From the NCBI GenBank assembly GCA_937958105.1, contig CALFXJ010000026.1, forward strand, positions 42,259-106,258: a stretch of DNA of 64,000 bases, written 5' to 3'. This stretch comes from an uncultured Cellvibrio sp. Lineage in GTDB: Bacteria > Pseudomonadota > Gammaproteobacteria > Pseudomonadales > Cellvibrionaceae. Below the pieces are notes generated by a model that saw nothing but the letters and a program-made list of their open reading frames with translations, had not been told where the DNA came from and did no database searches. How positions within the stretch are numbered: position 1 is the stretch's first letter; every line of letters starts with the position of its first letter. The translations under genes were made by a program, and so were the position numbers. Of this stretch, positions 16,884-25,659 are shown piece after piece.

Positions 16884-17801
16884 CTATGCGGCGAGGAAGA
16901 TATCGCTTTCCTGCTTTTCCTTGGCATGCAGCAGCGCCTGATTCGCACGCGCCAGCAAGTGCTCGGGCGACTCATCCAAGGCCAGAGCGACGCCGATACT
17001 GACGGAATGAAAAACGCTTTCGCCGTGACGCCTGGTCTTAAACGCAAAATGGCGTATGACATTTGCCAGTTCCTGCGCAAGCATCTGAGCCATGGTTTCG
17101 CCGGTGTTAGGCAGGAGGACCGCAAAACGATCCCCAGCGTAACGACATAATAAATCGCAACGGCGCAAATTCAGCAGGATCAGCTCTGTCAGTTCCTGTA
17201 ACAGACGATCACCTTCCTCATTGCCGTAACGACGATTGATGTGGGCAAAGTTGTCCACGTCCAATAACAATAGGGATAAAGGCAGTTGTTGCTGGTGATG
17301 GTGGAGCAGCTCCGTATGTAATTGTCGGCGTAAATATTCTGCGCTGCCCAGATGGGTAACCGGATCCTGGATGCGGTGCTCACGGAACAGTCGCTCACGC
17401 TTGCGCAGATGTTCGTTGATGTGCAGTTGCTCTTTGTGCCAGTGATAGATTGCATAAGTCAGCAATAATAAACCTATCGGCATCAGTCCTGACTCCACCC
17501 ATTGATCAAAGCTGACGGTGTCTGGTATTCGAATGACTTCATCCAATGTATCTTGAAAACTGGCGAGGAAAATGCCGGCCAATCCTGCCACAAAAAAATT
17601 AGTCACCCGACCTGCTGGACGACTGTGCAGAATCAATAATAGCCAGACCAATGACAACAGTGATATACCCCCTTCACCGAGGATATCGAGCCAGTCGATC
17701 TCTCGCCAATCTTTAATTTCACCGACGCTCAGGCAACCAAGTAATAGCAGATTTGCTGCAACGAGGATCAACAGTATTTTCCATTTATGTAATGCAAGCA
17801 T
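16884..17801 (-). CDS. membrane GGDEF-domain protein with degenerate active site and intact I-site
   Basis: A 305-residue inner-membrane protein. Four hydrophobic segments (about 9-28, 42-60, 67-83 and 105-122) are followed by a short helical linker (HINEHLRKRERLFREHRIQDPVT) and a C-terminal GGDEF domain. The catalytic motif reads AGDRF (about residues 222-226, bases 17124-17138) instead of GG[DE]EF, so diguanylate cyclase activity is unlikely. The allosteric c-di-GMP-binding I-site RxxD is present as RRCD exactly five residues before it. This combination is known from GGDEF domains that act as c-di-GMP receptors. It is the first gene of an operon with the AraC regulator. A PhoB-box-like sequence lies about 70 bp upstream in the same orientation. 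Confidence 0.85.
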   Translation of the reverse strand: MLALHKWKILLILVAANLLLLGCLSVGEIKDWREIDWLDILGEGGISLLSLVWLLLILHSRPAGRVTNFFVAGLAGIFLASFQDTLDEVIRIPDTVSFDQWVESGLMPIGLLLLTYAIYHWHKEQLHINEHLRKRERLFREHRIQDPVTHLGSAEYLRRQLHTELLHHHQQQLPLSLLLLDVDNFAHINRRYGNEEGDRLLQELTELILLNLRRCDLLCRYAGDRFAVLLPNTGETMAQMLAQELANVIRHFAFKTRRHGESVFHSVSIGVALALDESPEHLLARANQALLHAKEKQESDIFLAA

Positions 17802-17871
17802 GGGCTACTCTCTATAGATTCGGAGCCAACGAGGTCCAGGAAACTTTGCGTTGCAGCTTTAACAGGCTTGC

Positions 17872-17889
17872 GTGACAAATTAATGACAA
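17872..17889 (-). promoter_or_regulatory. candidate PhoB box upstream of the GGDEF-AraC operon
   Basis: Read on the minus strand the 18 bases are TTGTCATTAATTTGTCAC, matching the E. coli Pho-box consensus CTGTCATAAATCTGTCAC at 15 of 18 positions. The two TGTCA direct repeats are spaced 11 bases apart. It lies about 70 bp upstream of the GGDEF start and points toward it, and about 370 bp from the divergent receptor-phytase-PhoX genes. Confidence 0.6.
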
Positions 17890-18170
17890 TGATTAAATAC
17901 AGTGGGGAGGCAAAAAAGCTCAGCATACTTTTTAACTAGTACGGATTATTTTTAATAGCCTGTGGTTAGCGAAGGATTACGGTTAGTTTTTTGCAATGGC
18001 TGTTATGGCTGCGAAGCAAAAAATTGCGAATATAGAGTGAAATCGTTTTCTTTAAAATAACTGCGCAGGTGTTGAAAAAACGCGGCGCTTTCTTGCAAGG
18101 GGCATATCAGCTCAATTCTTTGCTGAAATCGCACGCTTCACTCCCAAACTGCGTTGGTCAGTTCTATCGC

Positions 18171-18188
18171 GTCACCCAAATGTCATAT
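18171..18188 (+). promoter_or_regulatory. weak candidate PhoB half-site pair before the TonB receptor gene
   Basis: Two GTCA cores at 18171-18174 and 18182-18185 are spaced 11 bases apart as in a Pho box, in the direction of the receptor gene. The second unit is a full TGTCAT; the first is poor. About 40 bases further down is TATAAC. Alone this would be unconvincing; the phosphate-related genes downstream raise its weight. Confidence 0.3.
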
Positions 18189-18260
18189 CTCTCCCCTAGC
18201 GTGGCGCCATCCGTTTCAACGGGCTTCTATAACGCAAACAATTAGATGGGGAACAGATTC

Positions 18261-21020
18261 GTGAAAGCACAGAAAAAACATTCGTTTCGTCCAGCATTAT
18301 TAGCCGTGACCATCGCAAGTTTGGGATTGGCCGGCTTAGCGCAGGCCGATGGTCGTATTGAAGGGCGTCTAACTGCATCGGCGAAAGATGTTGCCTTACA
18401 GGGTGGGCAGGTTCGGGTAGAGGAGTTGAACCTGCAAACGTCAAGTCAGCGCGATGGGCGCTTTGTTTTCACCGGCATTCAACCAGGTACTTATACATTG
18501 GTTGTTAATTACGTCGGAGCGGGCAGTGTGCGCCGCACTCTGGTTGTGGAGGATAACAAAACAACGGTTGCCGACTTTGCGATTACTCCGACCAACACTG
18601 ATATTGAAAATATTATTGTTATTGGCCAGGCCGCTGGTATAAACAAAGCGCTGAACCGTCAGCGCACTGCCGACAATATCATTACTGCTGTGTCTGCTGA
18701 TGCGATCGGTCAATTTCCTGATACCAATGTTTCAGAAGCGTTGCAGCGCTTACCTGGCCTGTCGATTGAACGGGATCAGGGTGAAGGACGTTATGTACGG
18801 GTCCGGGGGCTTGGGCCGGATTTCAATGCGGTGACGATCAACGGCGTTAACGTTCCTTCACCAGACAGTGATCGTCGCGCTGTTGCGCTGGATGTTATCC
18901 CCTCGGATCTATTGGAAAACCTGATCGTTACCCAGACCTTGACACCGGATATGGACGCTAACTCTCTGGGTGGCAGCATTGAAGTGCAGAGTTTATCGGC
19001 CTTTGATCGTGAAGGATTGTTTTATCAAATTACCGCCGAAGGCAGTTACGACGATAACACCGAAGAAACAAGCCCTAAATTGGCGCTGACCGCCAGCAAC
19101 CTGTTCAGTGTTGGTAACGGTACCGACAATTTCGGTATTGCCGCAGGTATCAGTTCTTTCAAGCGCGACTTCGGTTCTGACAATGTGGAGACCGGTGGAG
19201 AGTGGGAGTTCGAAGATGGTGAAGGTTTATTGAAAGAAGTGGAGCAGCGCGATTACCGCATTACGCGCGAGCGGTTCGGGGCTACATTGAATATTGACTT
19301 TCATCCTACTGAAAACACCGAGTTATATTGGCGCAACCTTTACAGCGAATACACTGATTCGGAAATCCGACTAGCTAATACAGTGTTATTTACTGACGAA
19401 GAGGGCGAGGACGCTGAACTGACGGAAGGTGAAATCGGATTTGCAGCCGTAGAGCGTGAATTAAAGGATCGCAAAGAAACGCAAAAGATTTTTTCCACCA
19501 ACCTCGGCGGTTCAACGCGCATTGATAATTGGATTATTGATTATCGTGTTGCTTACAGCAAATCCGGCGAGGATGAGCCGCGTCATGTGGGGTCAGCGTT
19601 ATTTACTGGTGAGTTTGCCGATATCAGTTACAGCGGTAAACGCAGAATAAATCTATTAGCACCGAATGATTTTTATCTCGCATCCAACTATGATCTGGAT
19701 GAAATTGAGTTAGCCAGCAGCGAAACCAACGATACCAATAAAACCATTAATCTGGATTTTACACGGGAGCTTTCTCTGGGCGACAACCCGGCGCAATTGA
19801 AATTCGGTGCCAAATACAACAAGCGTGAAAAAGACAGCGACAATGAAGTCTGGGTATTGGATGATTTTGATATCGCCCTGGATCCTTTTGCGGGTGAACC
19901 AGTTGACTATCAATTGGGAAAATTCGGTCCATCAATTAGCACCAGTGCTGTTAAAAATTTCATCGCTGACTTTACCGTGGATGATGATGTCCGTGATACT
20001 GAAGAATCGACGATAGGGGATTTCGATATTACCGAAAAAACTGGCGCTGCCTATGTAATGGGCAGAGTAGATATTGATAACTGGCGGATATTAACCGGAG
20101 TCCGTTACGAATCCATTGATTTTGACGCAACGGGTTATGGTTTGAAGGACGATGAATTGGAAATTAGACAATTCAATAATTCGCAGGACCATTGGTTGCC
20201 TGCCGTACACCTTCGTTACAGCATTGGTGAGCACACCCGAATCCGTGCTGCCTGGACCAATTCCGTTGTGCGTCCCAATTTTAGCCAGTTGTCCCCGGGA
20301 TCATATATCGACGGTGATGAAGCAGAATTTGGCAATCCGGAACTCAAATCCCTGGAGTCCAGTAATTTTGATTTGGGGATTGAACACTATACCGGTGTGG
20401 CGAGTTTGATATCTGCATTTGTTTTCTATAAAGATATCGATAACTTCGTATATCAAACGGACCTCGGAAACACAGCTGCCTACCCAGAATATGATGAAGC
20501 GATGACTTTCGTTAATGGTGATACAGCGGAGATCTACGGTATTGAGCTTTCTGCATCAAAACGATTTGATCAGTTGCCGTCACCCTGGAATGGCCTGTTG
20601 ATCGGCGCTAACGTTACCTTCGCAGAATCAGAAGCGAACATCACCCACTATGATGAGGACGCGGAAGCTATGGTAAGCCGTGCCGTGCCTTTGCCGAGCC
20701 AGTCCGATACATCGGCAAATTTTATGGTGGGTTATGAATCTGAAACATTTAGTATGCGTATCTCTGCGAACTATAAATCGAGTTATTTACTGGAGGTCTT
20801 GGAACCTCTGGAAGAGAACTATGATGTGTACGTAGATGCGCAGACCCAGCTCGATTTTTCCTTGCGTTACTACGTGACGGACGCTATCAAATTACATTTT
20901 GAAGCGCTGAATCTGACCGATGAATCCTACTACACCTATGTCAATAACAAAGGTTTCAATAGTCAGTATGAAACCTATGGACCGACATATAAGTTGGGTA
21001 TTACTTTCACTCACTTTTAG
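18261..21020 (+). CDS. TonB-dependent outer-membrane receptor, probable phytate/phosphate-ester uptake
   Basis: A roughly 920-residue outer-membrane receptor. A signal peptide (KKHSFRPALLAVTIASLGLAG, cut after AQA) is followed by a carboxypeptidase-regulatory-like beta-sandwich (GRIEGRLTASAKDVALQGGQ to about residue 110) and a TonB-box-like IENIIVIGQ. The plug domain has NVSEALQRLPGLSIERDQGEGRYVRVRG, and a 22-strand barrel ends in Phe (LGITFTHF). ATG at 18246 is in frame, but GTG at 18261 has a GGGGAA site 8 bases upstream and is preferred. The next two genes, a phytase and PhoX, follow on the same strand with short gaps. The substrate is inferred from these neighbours; pairing of beta-propeller phytases with TonB receptors has, as I recall, been reported. 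Confidence 0.85.
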   Translation: MKAQKKHSFRPALLAVTIASLGLAGLAQADGRIEGRLTASAKDVALQGGQVRVEELNLQTSSQRDGRFVFTGIQPGTYTLVVNYVGAGSVRRTLVVEDNKTTVADFAITPTNTDIENIIVIGQAAGINKALNRQRTADNIITAVSADAIGQFPDTNVSEALQRLPGLSIERDQGEGRYVRVRGLGPDFNAVTINGVNVPSPDSDRRAVALDVIPSDLLENLIVTQTLTPDMDANSLGGSIEVQSLSAFDREGLFYQITAEGSYDDNTEETSPKLALTASNLFSVGNGTDNFGIAAGISSFKRDFGSDNVETGGEWEFEDGEGLLKEVEQRDYRITRERFGATLNIDFHPTENTELYWRNLYSEYTDSEIRLANTVLFTDEEGEDAELTEGEIGFAAVERELKDRKETQKIFSTNLGGSTRIDNWIIDYRVAYSKSGEDEPRHVGSALFTGEFADISYSGKRRINLLAPNDFYLASNYDLDEIELASSETNDTNKTINLDFTRELSLGDNPAQLKFGAKYNKREKDSDNEVWVLDDFDIALDPFAGEPVDYQLGKFGPSISTSAVKNFIADFTVDDDVRDTEESTIGDFDITEKTGAAYVMGRVDIDNWRILTGVRYESIDFDATGYGLKDDELEIRQFNNSQDHWLPAVHLRYSIGEHTRIRAAWTNSVVRPNFSQLSPGSYIDGDEAEFGNPELKSLESSNFDLGIEHYTGVASLISAFVFYKDIDNFVYQTDLGNTAAYPEYDEAMTFVNGDTAEIYGIELSASKRFDQLPSPWNGLLIGANVTFAESEANITHYDEDAEAMVSRAVPLPSQSDTSANFMVGYESETFSMRISANYKSSYLLEVLEPLEENYDVYVDAQTQLDFSLRYYVTDAIKLHFEALNLTDESYYTYVNNKGFNSQYETYGPTYKLGITFTHF

Positions 21021-21041
21021 GGATACATCAAGAGACGTGTT

Positions 21042-23024
21042 ATGCCAAGCTTATCTTATCGGTTTATTACTATGAAACTATGTATTGTGAAATCGCTTTG
21101 CGCATTCGGTTTATTTTCATCCATGTGGTTGACGGCGGCATGGACAACTGCAGCAATACCTGAGGCGCATCCAGTATCTGTTCGTTATCCGGGCGCTTTT
21201 GTAAGTGCAATTCCTGCTGTACCGGCGCAAGCACCTCATTGGTTGGTGGTCAGCGCGGATCATGGCATCCTGTTGCTGGATAAAAATCTGCAAAGCCGTG
21301 CGACTCTGGATGTGAATGCGGAGCTGCTCGATACGCGATTAAATTCTTCGGGAAGCGAAATGTTTTTCGCCACCATCGTCGAACCGGGCCACGTACCCAC
21401 CTTGTATTCAGTGGATGTTGCAGCGGCTAAAATCAGTGAAGTAATGCGTTTACCGGTGCCGGGCTTTCAGGTTGAAAATCTCTGTTTACAGCGTGATCTC
21501 GCCAATAATCTGTATGTATATTTATTGGATGAGCGCGGCATAGCAGAGCACTGGTTGATGCTGGATCGCCACGGCAAAACGCAGGCGCGTCACATGCGTA
21601 ATCTGCCGATTCCACCCAACAGCAAAGCTTGCAGTGTAGATGATGTATCTGCTTCGCTTTATATTGCTGAAGAGGGCATCGGGATTTGGCGTTACGGTGC
21701 ATCCGCAGAGTCAGCACCCGGTCGTAGTATTATCGATCTACGTGAACCTTTCGGTGGTTTACCCGGCGGGACAGAATCTGTGGTAACGCTGCCCGGCGGA
21801 CTGGCAACAGTTTCGCTCGAAGACAAAACACTGCGCACATACCAGATCAACGGCAAAAAAATCAGCGCTGGAATATCTATGAAGCTTCCTCAGCTTGAGG
21901 AGCCGGAGCGCATTGCCGGATGGTACGACTCAGCCGCCGCCAGTGCGGAAATCCTGGTCTACGATGATGCAGATGGAAAACATTATCCGGTAAGCATACC
22001 TTGGGCGCACACGCAGGTAACAGTAGAGAAATCCACGATAGCGACAGTCACTGCGGATGTTCAGACAGCTCCGATGTCGCGTTTTGGCGATGCGGCAGAT
22101 GATCCGGCCATCTGGATTCACAGTAAGAATCCACAGCGCAGTCTGGTGTTGGGAACAAATAAAAAGCAGGGATTAATGGTTTACGATCTGGATGGACGTG
22201 AGGTGCAGTCCATCCCGTCGGGCAATGTCAATAATGTCGATGTTCGCTACGGCCTGCGGGTAGGTAAAAAAGTCGTTGATGTGGCGATTGCCAGCTTGCG
22301 CGATGACAACAGCCTTGCGATTTACACCATAGATCGTCGTAACGGTAAGGTTGCCGAGGCCGGAAAGATTCCCACCACGATGAAGGACATCTACGGTTTT
22401 TGTATGTATCAGCCGGTGGCTGGCGATAAAAAAACCTTTGGAGATATTTATGCAATCGTTAACGATAAAAGTGGCGAATTCCAACAATTTTTAATCACTG
22501 CCGAAGGTGCAACAATTCAAGGTAAACTGGTCCGCACTTTCCACGTTGGGTCGCAACCCGAAGGCTGTGTTGCCAATGACCGAACAAGGGAGTTATTTGT
22601 CGGCGAAGAAGATGTGGCAGTATGGACTGTGGGGGCAGACCCGGACACCGGTACGCAATTGCGCGAGGTAATCCGAGTTGGGGATATTGTGGTGGATGAT
22701 ATTGAGGGCTTGGCGATCTATCACGGCAAGCAGCAGGATTACCTGGTGATATCAAGTCAGGGCAACGATTCCTATGTTGTACTGGACGCGGTGGCTCCGT
22801 ACAAACATCGCGGTACTTTCCGCATTGATCTTAATGCAGAAAAAAATATCGATGGTGTATCGGAAACGGACGGACTGGAAGTGACACATCACAATCTGGG
22901 TGGACCGTTTGCCGAAGGTTTACTCGTGGTTCAGGACGGCCACAAGGTGATGCCGGAAACACCGCAGAATTTTAAATATGTTTCCTGGAAGAGCATTCGC
23001 GAAGCATTAAATCTTGAGCGTTGA
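21042..23024 (+). CDS. two-domain beta-propeller phytase (3-phytase family)
   Basis: Beta-propeller phytases release phosphate from phytate in a Ca2+-dependent way outside the cytoplasm. The 660-residue protein has an N-terminal signal segment (MKLCIVKSLCAFGLFSSMWL). A first, diverged propeller-like half spans about residues 45-335. A canonical catalytic half runs from about residue 345 and opens with the family motif DAADDPAIW at residues 350-358. It goes on with LGTNKKQGLMVYDLDG, QPEGCVAN, VDDIEGLAIY and ETDGLEV, which carry acidic Ca2+-binding and phosphate-site positions. Single-domain enzymes are near 380 residues, so this is a dual-domain form. It follows the receptor gene by 21 bp and precedes phoX by 48 bp. 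Start ATG 21042 has AAGAGA upstream. Confidence 0.88.
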   Translation: MPSLSYRFITMKLCIVKSLCAFGLFSSMWLTAAWTTAAIPEAHPVSVRYPGAFVSAIPAVPAQAPHWLVVSADHGILLLDKNLQSRATLDVNAELLDTRLNSSGSEMFFATIVEPGHVPTLYSVDVAAAKISEVMRLPVPGFQVENLCLQRDLANNLYVYLLDERGIAEHWLMLDRHGKTQARHMRNLPIPPNSKACSVDDVSASLYIAEEGIGIWRYGASAESAPGRSIIDLREPFGGLPGGTESVVTLPGGLATVSLEDKTLRTYQINGKKISAGISMKLPQLEEPERIAGWYDSAAASAEILVYDDADGKHYPVSIPWAHTQVTVEKSTIATVTADVQTAPMSRFGDAADDPAIWIHSKNPQRSLVLGTNKKQGLMVYDLDGREVQSIPSGNVNNVDVRYGLRVGKKVVDVAIASLRDDNSLAIYTIDRRNGKVAEAGKIPTTMKDIYGFCMYQPVAGDKKTFGDIYAIVNDKSGEFQQFLITAEGATIQGKLVRTFHVGSQPEGCVANDRTRELFVGEEDVAVWTVGADPDTGTQLREVIRVGDIVVDDIEGLAIYHGKQQDYLVISSQGNDSYVVLDAVAPYKHRGTFRIDLNAEKNIDGVSETDGLEVTHHNLGGPFAEGLLVVQDGHKVMPETPQNFKYVSWKSIREALNLER

Positions 23025-23072
23025 AACCAGCAGATGATACATGATTAATGTAGTGCTTGTTGACGGGGCCTG

Positions 23073-25043
23073 ATGATGAATAGAGACTCAGAATTAGCTG
23101 TGGTAGTGGATGTTGACGATATTCCGGTGAATAAGTCAGGCAACCCTTCTTTTGAAAATATCTTGACATCCCGTCGAGACCTTTTGAAAGGCAGTCTGGG
23201 TCTGGCATTAAGTAGTTTTCTGTCGCCGGTGTTGTCAGGATGTACTGCGCCGGTTCGCCATACTTCACAGTTATCCCTTGTAGGCGCTATAGGTTTTGCA
23301 TCTGTACCTGTACAACAGGCAAAGGATTTTGATCAGGTTATTGTACCTTCAGGTTACACGGCCCGTCCCTTTTTCTCCTGGGGTGACGAGGTGGTAACCG
23401 GTGCATCACCCTGGAGTAAAGATGCGGAAAACACGTGGCAGGAGCAAATGCTGCAGGCGGGCCAGAACCATGACGGCATGGCTTACTTTCCATTTGATGA
23501 TGCACCTGATGATCATGGGTTGTTGGTTATCAATCACGAGTACACCAATCCAACCTTGCATCCCACGGGGCCGACCGAGAGCATTGATGACGCTGGTGTA
23601 ATTCACCGGCCCATTGATGAAGTGAAAAAAGAGCAGGCGGCCCACGGCATCAGTGTGATAGAAATCCAGCGCGATGCCGATGGGCATTGGCAGCGTGTAA
23701 AAAATTCGCGCTTTAACCGGCGCCTTACCGCTGACTCACCAATGCAACTGAGCGGTCCAGTGGCGGGGAACGATTATCTGAAAACATCAGCCGATCCGAC
23801 AGGTATGTTAGTGCTTGGCACCATCAATAATTGTTCTATGGGAGTTACCCCCTGGGGAACTTATCTCACCTGCGAAGAAAACTGGAGCAATTACTTCGTC
23901 AATCGCGATGCACAGGATCATGCAAAGCGGGCAACGCATCATCGCTACGGAATTGCACAGGGCAACAACAGTAATAAATATCAATGGTCTTCCGTCGATC
24001 CACGCTTTGATGCGACGCCGCAGAAAAATATGGAACACGGTGGCTATGTTAATGAGCCGCACCGCTTTGGCTGGGTGGTGGAGATTGACCCCTTTGATCC
24101 GCAATCCACACCCAAAAAACGTACTGCCATGGGGCGTTTCGCGCGCGAATGTGCCACGCTTTCGATTGCAGAGGATGGGCGGATGGCATTTTATTCAGGC
24201 GACGATACCCGGGGTGAATATCTTTATAAATTTGTACCTGCGGACCGCTTTGATGCCGCAAACCCTGACCGGGATTTATTGGATAAAGGGACCTTATATG
24301 TGGCAGTTTTCCACAACGATGGTCGCGGTGAATGGCGCGCGCTCGTGCAAGGGCAGGGTGGTTTAACGTCGCACAATGGTTTCTTCTCCCAGGCGGATGT
24401 GCTGGTTAACACGCGAGGCGCAGCAGATATTCTTGGTGCAACACCAATGGATCGGCCGGAATGGGTGGCGGTTCATCCGCAGACACGGGAAGCTTACGTT
24501 ACGCTCACCAATAATGTGCAGCGGGGTGTAAAACCGGATCAGCCGATCAACGCGGCCAATCCGCGCCGGGAAAATTACCACGGCCAGATTGTGCGCTGGC
24601 GCGAAACGGATAATGACCCCGCAGCCACTTCTTTTACCTGGGATATTTTTCTGTTGGCTGGACGACGCGCTGAGATTGGCGTTCCGGAGAATGAGCAGGG
24701 CAATATTAACGGCGATATCTTTTCGTCACCCGACGGCCTTTGGTTTGATCACCAAGGGCGCTTGTGGATAGAAACAGATTTTGATGATGAAGATTTGCCT
24801 TATCAGGATATGGGCACTAATCAATTGCTGTGTGCCGATCCGGTAACGCGCGAGGTCAGGCGTTTTCTGGTTGGTCCGCGCGGTTGTGAAATCACCGGCC
24901 TTACTGCGACGCCTGACGGTAAAAGCCTGTGGCTGAACGTGCAGCACCCCGGAATCAGCTATCCCGCCAGCGATGGAAAAACCCGCCCGCGCTCCACAAC
25001 GGTGTTAATTACCAAAGATGATGGTGGGGTTATTGGAAGTTAG
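23073..25043 (+). CDS. phoX: PhoX-family alkaline phosphatase, Tat-exported, possible lipoprotein
   Basis: PhoX is a Ca2+/Fe3+-dependent phosphomonoesterase induced by phosphate starvation in many bacteria. The 656-residue protein has a long Tat leader with SRRDLLKG at residues 33-40 and then a hydrophobic stretch ending LSGC at residue 57, which fits a lipobox. The PhoX body carries NNCSMGVTPWGTYLTCEENWSNYF (the conserved Cys/Glu region), NMEHGGYVNEPHRFGWVVEIDP, and late YSGDDTRGEYLYKFVP, PEWVAVHP and SSPDGLWFD. Length fits the family. It is the third gene after the receptor and phytase and could remove phosphates from partly dephosphorylated inositol phosphates. It overlaps the convergent gluconokinase gene by 4 bases. 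Confidence 0.88.
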   Translation: MMNRDSELAVVVDVDDIPVNKSGNPSFENILTSRRDLLKGSLGLALSSFLSPVLSGCTAPVRHTSQLSLVGAIGFASVPVQQAKDFDQVIVPSGYTARPFFSWGDEVVTGASPWSKDAENTWQEQMLQAGQNHDGMAYFPFDDAPDDHGLLVINHEYTNPTLHPTGPTESIDDAGVIHRPIDEVKKEQAAHGISVIEIQRDADGHWQRVKNSRFNRRLTADSPMQLSGPVAGNDYLKTSADPTGMLVLGTINNCSMGVTPWGTYLTCEENWSNYFVNRDAQDHAKRATHHRYGIAQGNNSNKYQWSSVDPRFDATPQKNMEHGGYVNEPHRFGWVVEIDPFDPQSTPKKRTAMGRFARECATLSIAEDGRMAFYSGDDTRGEYLYKFVPADRFDAANPDRDLLDKGTLYVAVFHNDGRGEWRALVQGQGGLTSHNGFFSQADVLVNTRGAADILGATPMDRPEWVAVHPQTREAYVTLTNNVQRGVKPDQPINAANPRRENYHGQIVRWRETDNDPAATSFTWDIFLLAGRRAEIGVPENEQGNINGDIFSSPDGLWFDHQGRLWIETDFDDEDLPYQDMGTNQLLCADPVTREVRRFLVGPRGCEITGLTATPDGKSLWLNVQHPGISYPASDGKTRPRSTTVLITKDDGGVIGS

Positions 25044-25609
25044 GTTCTTGCAGTGAGCTCTTCAGGTTCATATTGCTCGTTGATCGCCTGAATGGCCTGG
25101 TCTGCAATGGTGGTCAGTGGTGCGGCGATATCCAATGGAATAACATCGGTTTCCGTTGAAGGGTCTTCCAGCGCCGCCAACTGGCTGTCCAGCAGTTGAG
25201 GGGCCATGAAGTGGCCGGTGCGGCGATTCAGGCGGTCCTGAATGGTGGGTTTGTCTCCGCGAAGAAAAAGGAAGATTGTCTTCAGGCCGGCATCGCGTAA
25301 CTGGTTGCGGTGGGCTTTCCTCAGCCCCGAGAACGCTAACAGGCAGTGCTGTTGGTGACGGGCTTTTTCCTGCAAGTGCTGACAGATGGAGGCTACCCAG
25401 GGCGCGCGCATCTCGTCGGTCAGGGGCTGTCCGCTGGCCATGAGTGCCCGTGATGTTTCGCTATGGAAATCATCGCCGTCGAGATAGCAATAGCCATAGT
25501 AATCGGCGAGCGTGCGGGCCAGTGTCGATTTACCACTGCCGGATACACCCATTACCACGATCAGATAAGTAGTGGCATGTATATTGGAAGGAGCTAAGCG
25601 TTGAATCAT
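25040..25609 (-). CDS. gntK: gluconokinase
   Basis: Gluconokinase phosphorylates D-gluconate to 6-phosphogluconate, feeding the Entner-Doudoroff or pentose phosphate pathway. The 189-residue protein has a P-loop GVSGSGKST at about residues 21-29, YLDGDDFHS, the family signature LTDEMRAPWVASI, SGLRKAHRNQLR and the lid GHFMAPQLLDSQLAALEDP. It is divergent from the LacI-family regulator gene, with a strong palindrome between them. In this setting gluconate would come from the cellobionate phosphorylase encoded at 28309-30669. No strong ribosome-binding site is seen before the ATG at 25609, but the length is right. Confidence 0.93.
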   Translation of the reverse strand: MIQRLAPSNIHATTYLIVVMGVSGSGKSTLARTLADYYGYCYLDGDDFHSETSRALMASGQPLTDEMRAPWVASICQHLQEKARHQQHCLLAFSGLRKAHRNQLRDAGLKTIFLFLRGDKPTIQDRLNRRTGHFMAPQLLDSQLAALEDPSTETDVIPLDIAAPLTTIADQAIQAINEQYEPEELTART

Positions 25610-25659
25610 TTCGCTACACGGGAGAAGACCTCTGAGGCTTGCCAGAGTAGCATGGGGCC

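Larger units (their letters stand above)
17802..18260. other. 460-bp divergent regulatory region between GGDEF gene and TonB receptor gene
   Basis: This AT-rich region holds no gene. It contains the minus-strand PhoB-box candidate at 17872-17889 and a weaker plus-strand one at 18171-18188. A TATAAC element near 18228-18233 could serve as a -10 for the receptor gene. No other structure was recognised. Confidence 0.6.

Noticed and set aside
17881..17897. Fur box in front of the TonB receptor
   Set aside because: A partial match (TTAAT...ATTAA) exists, but the same bases fit a Pho box better, and the neighbouring genes concern phosphate, not iron.
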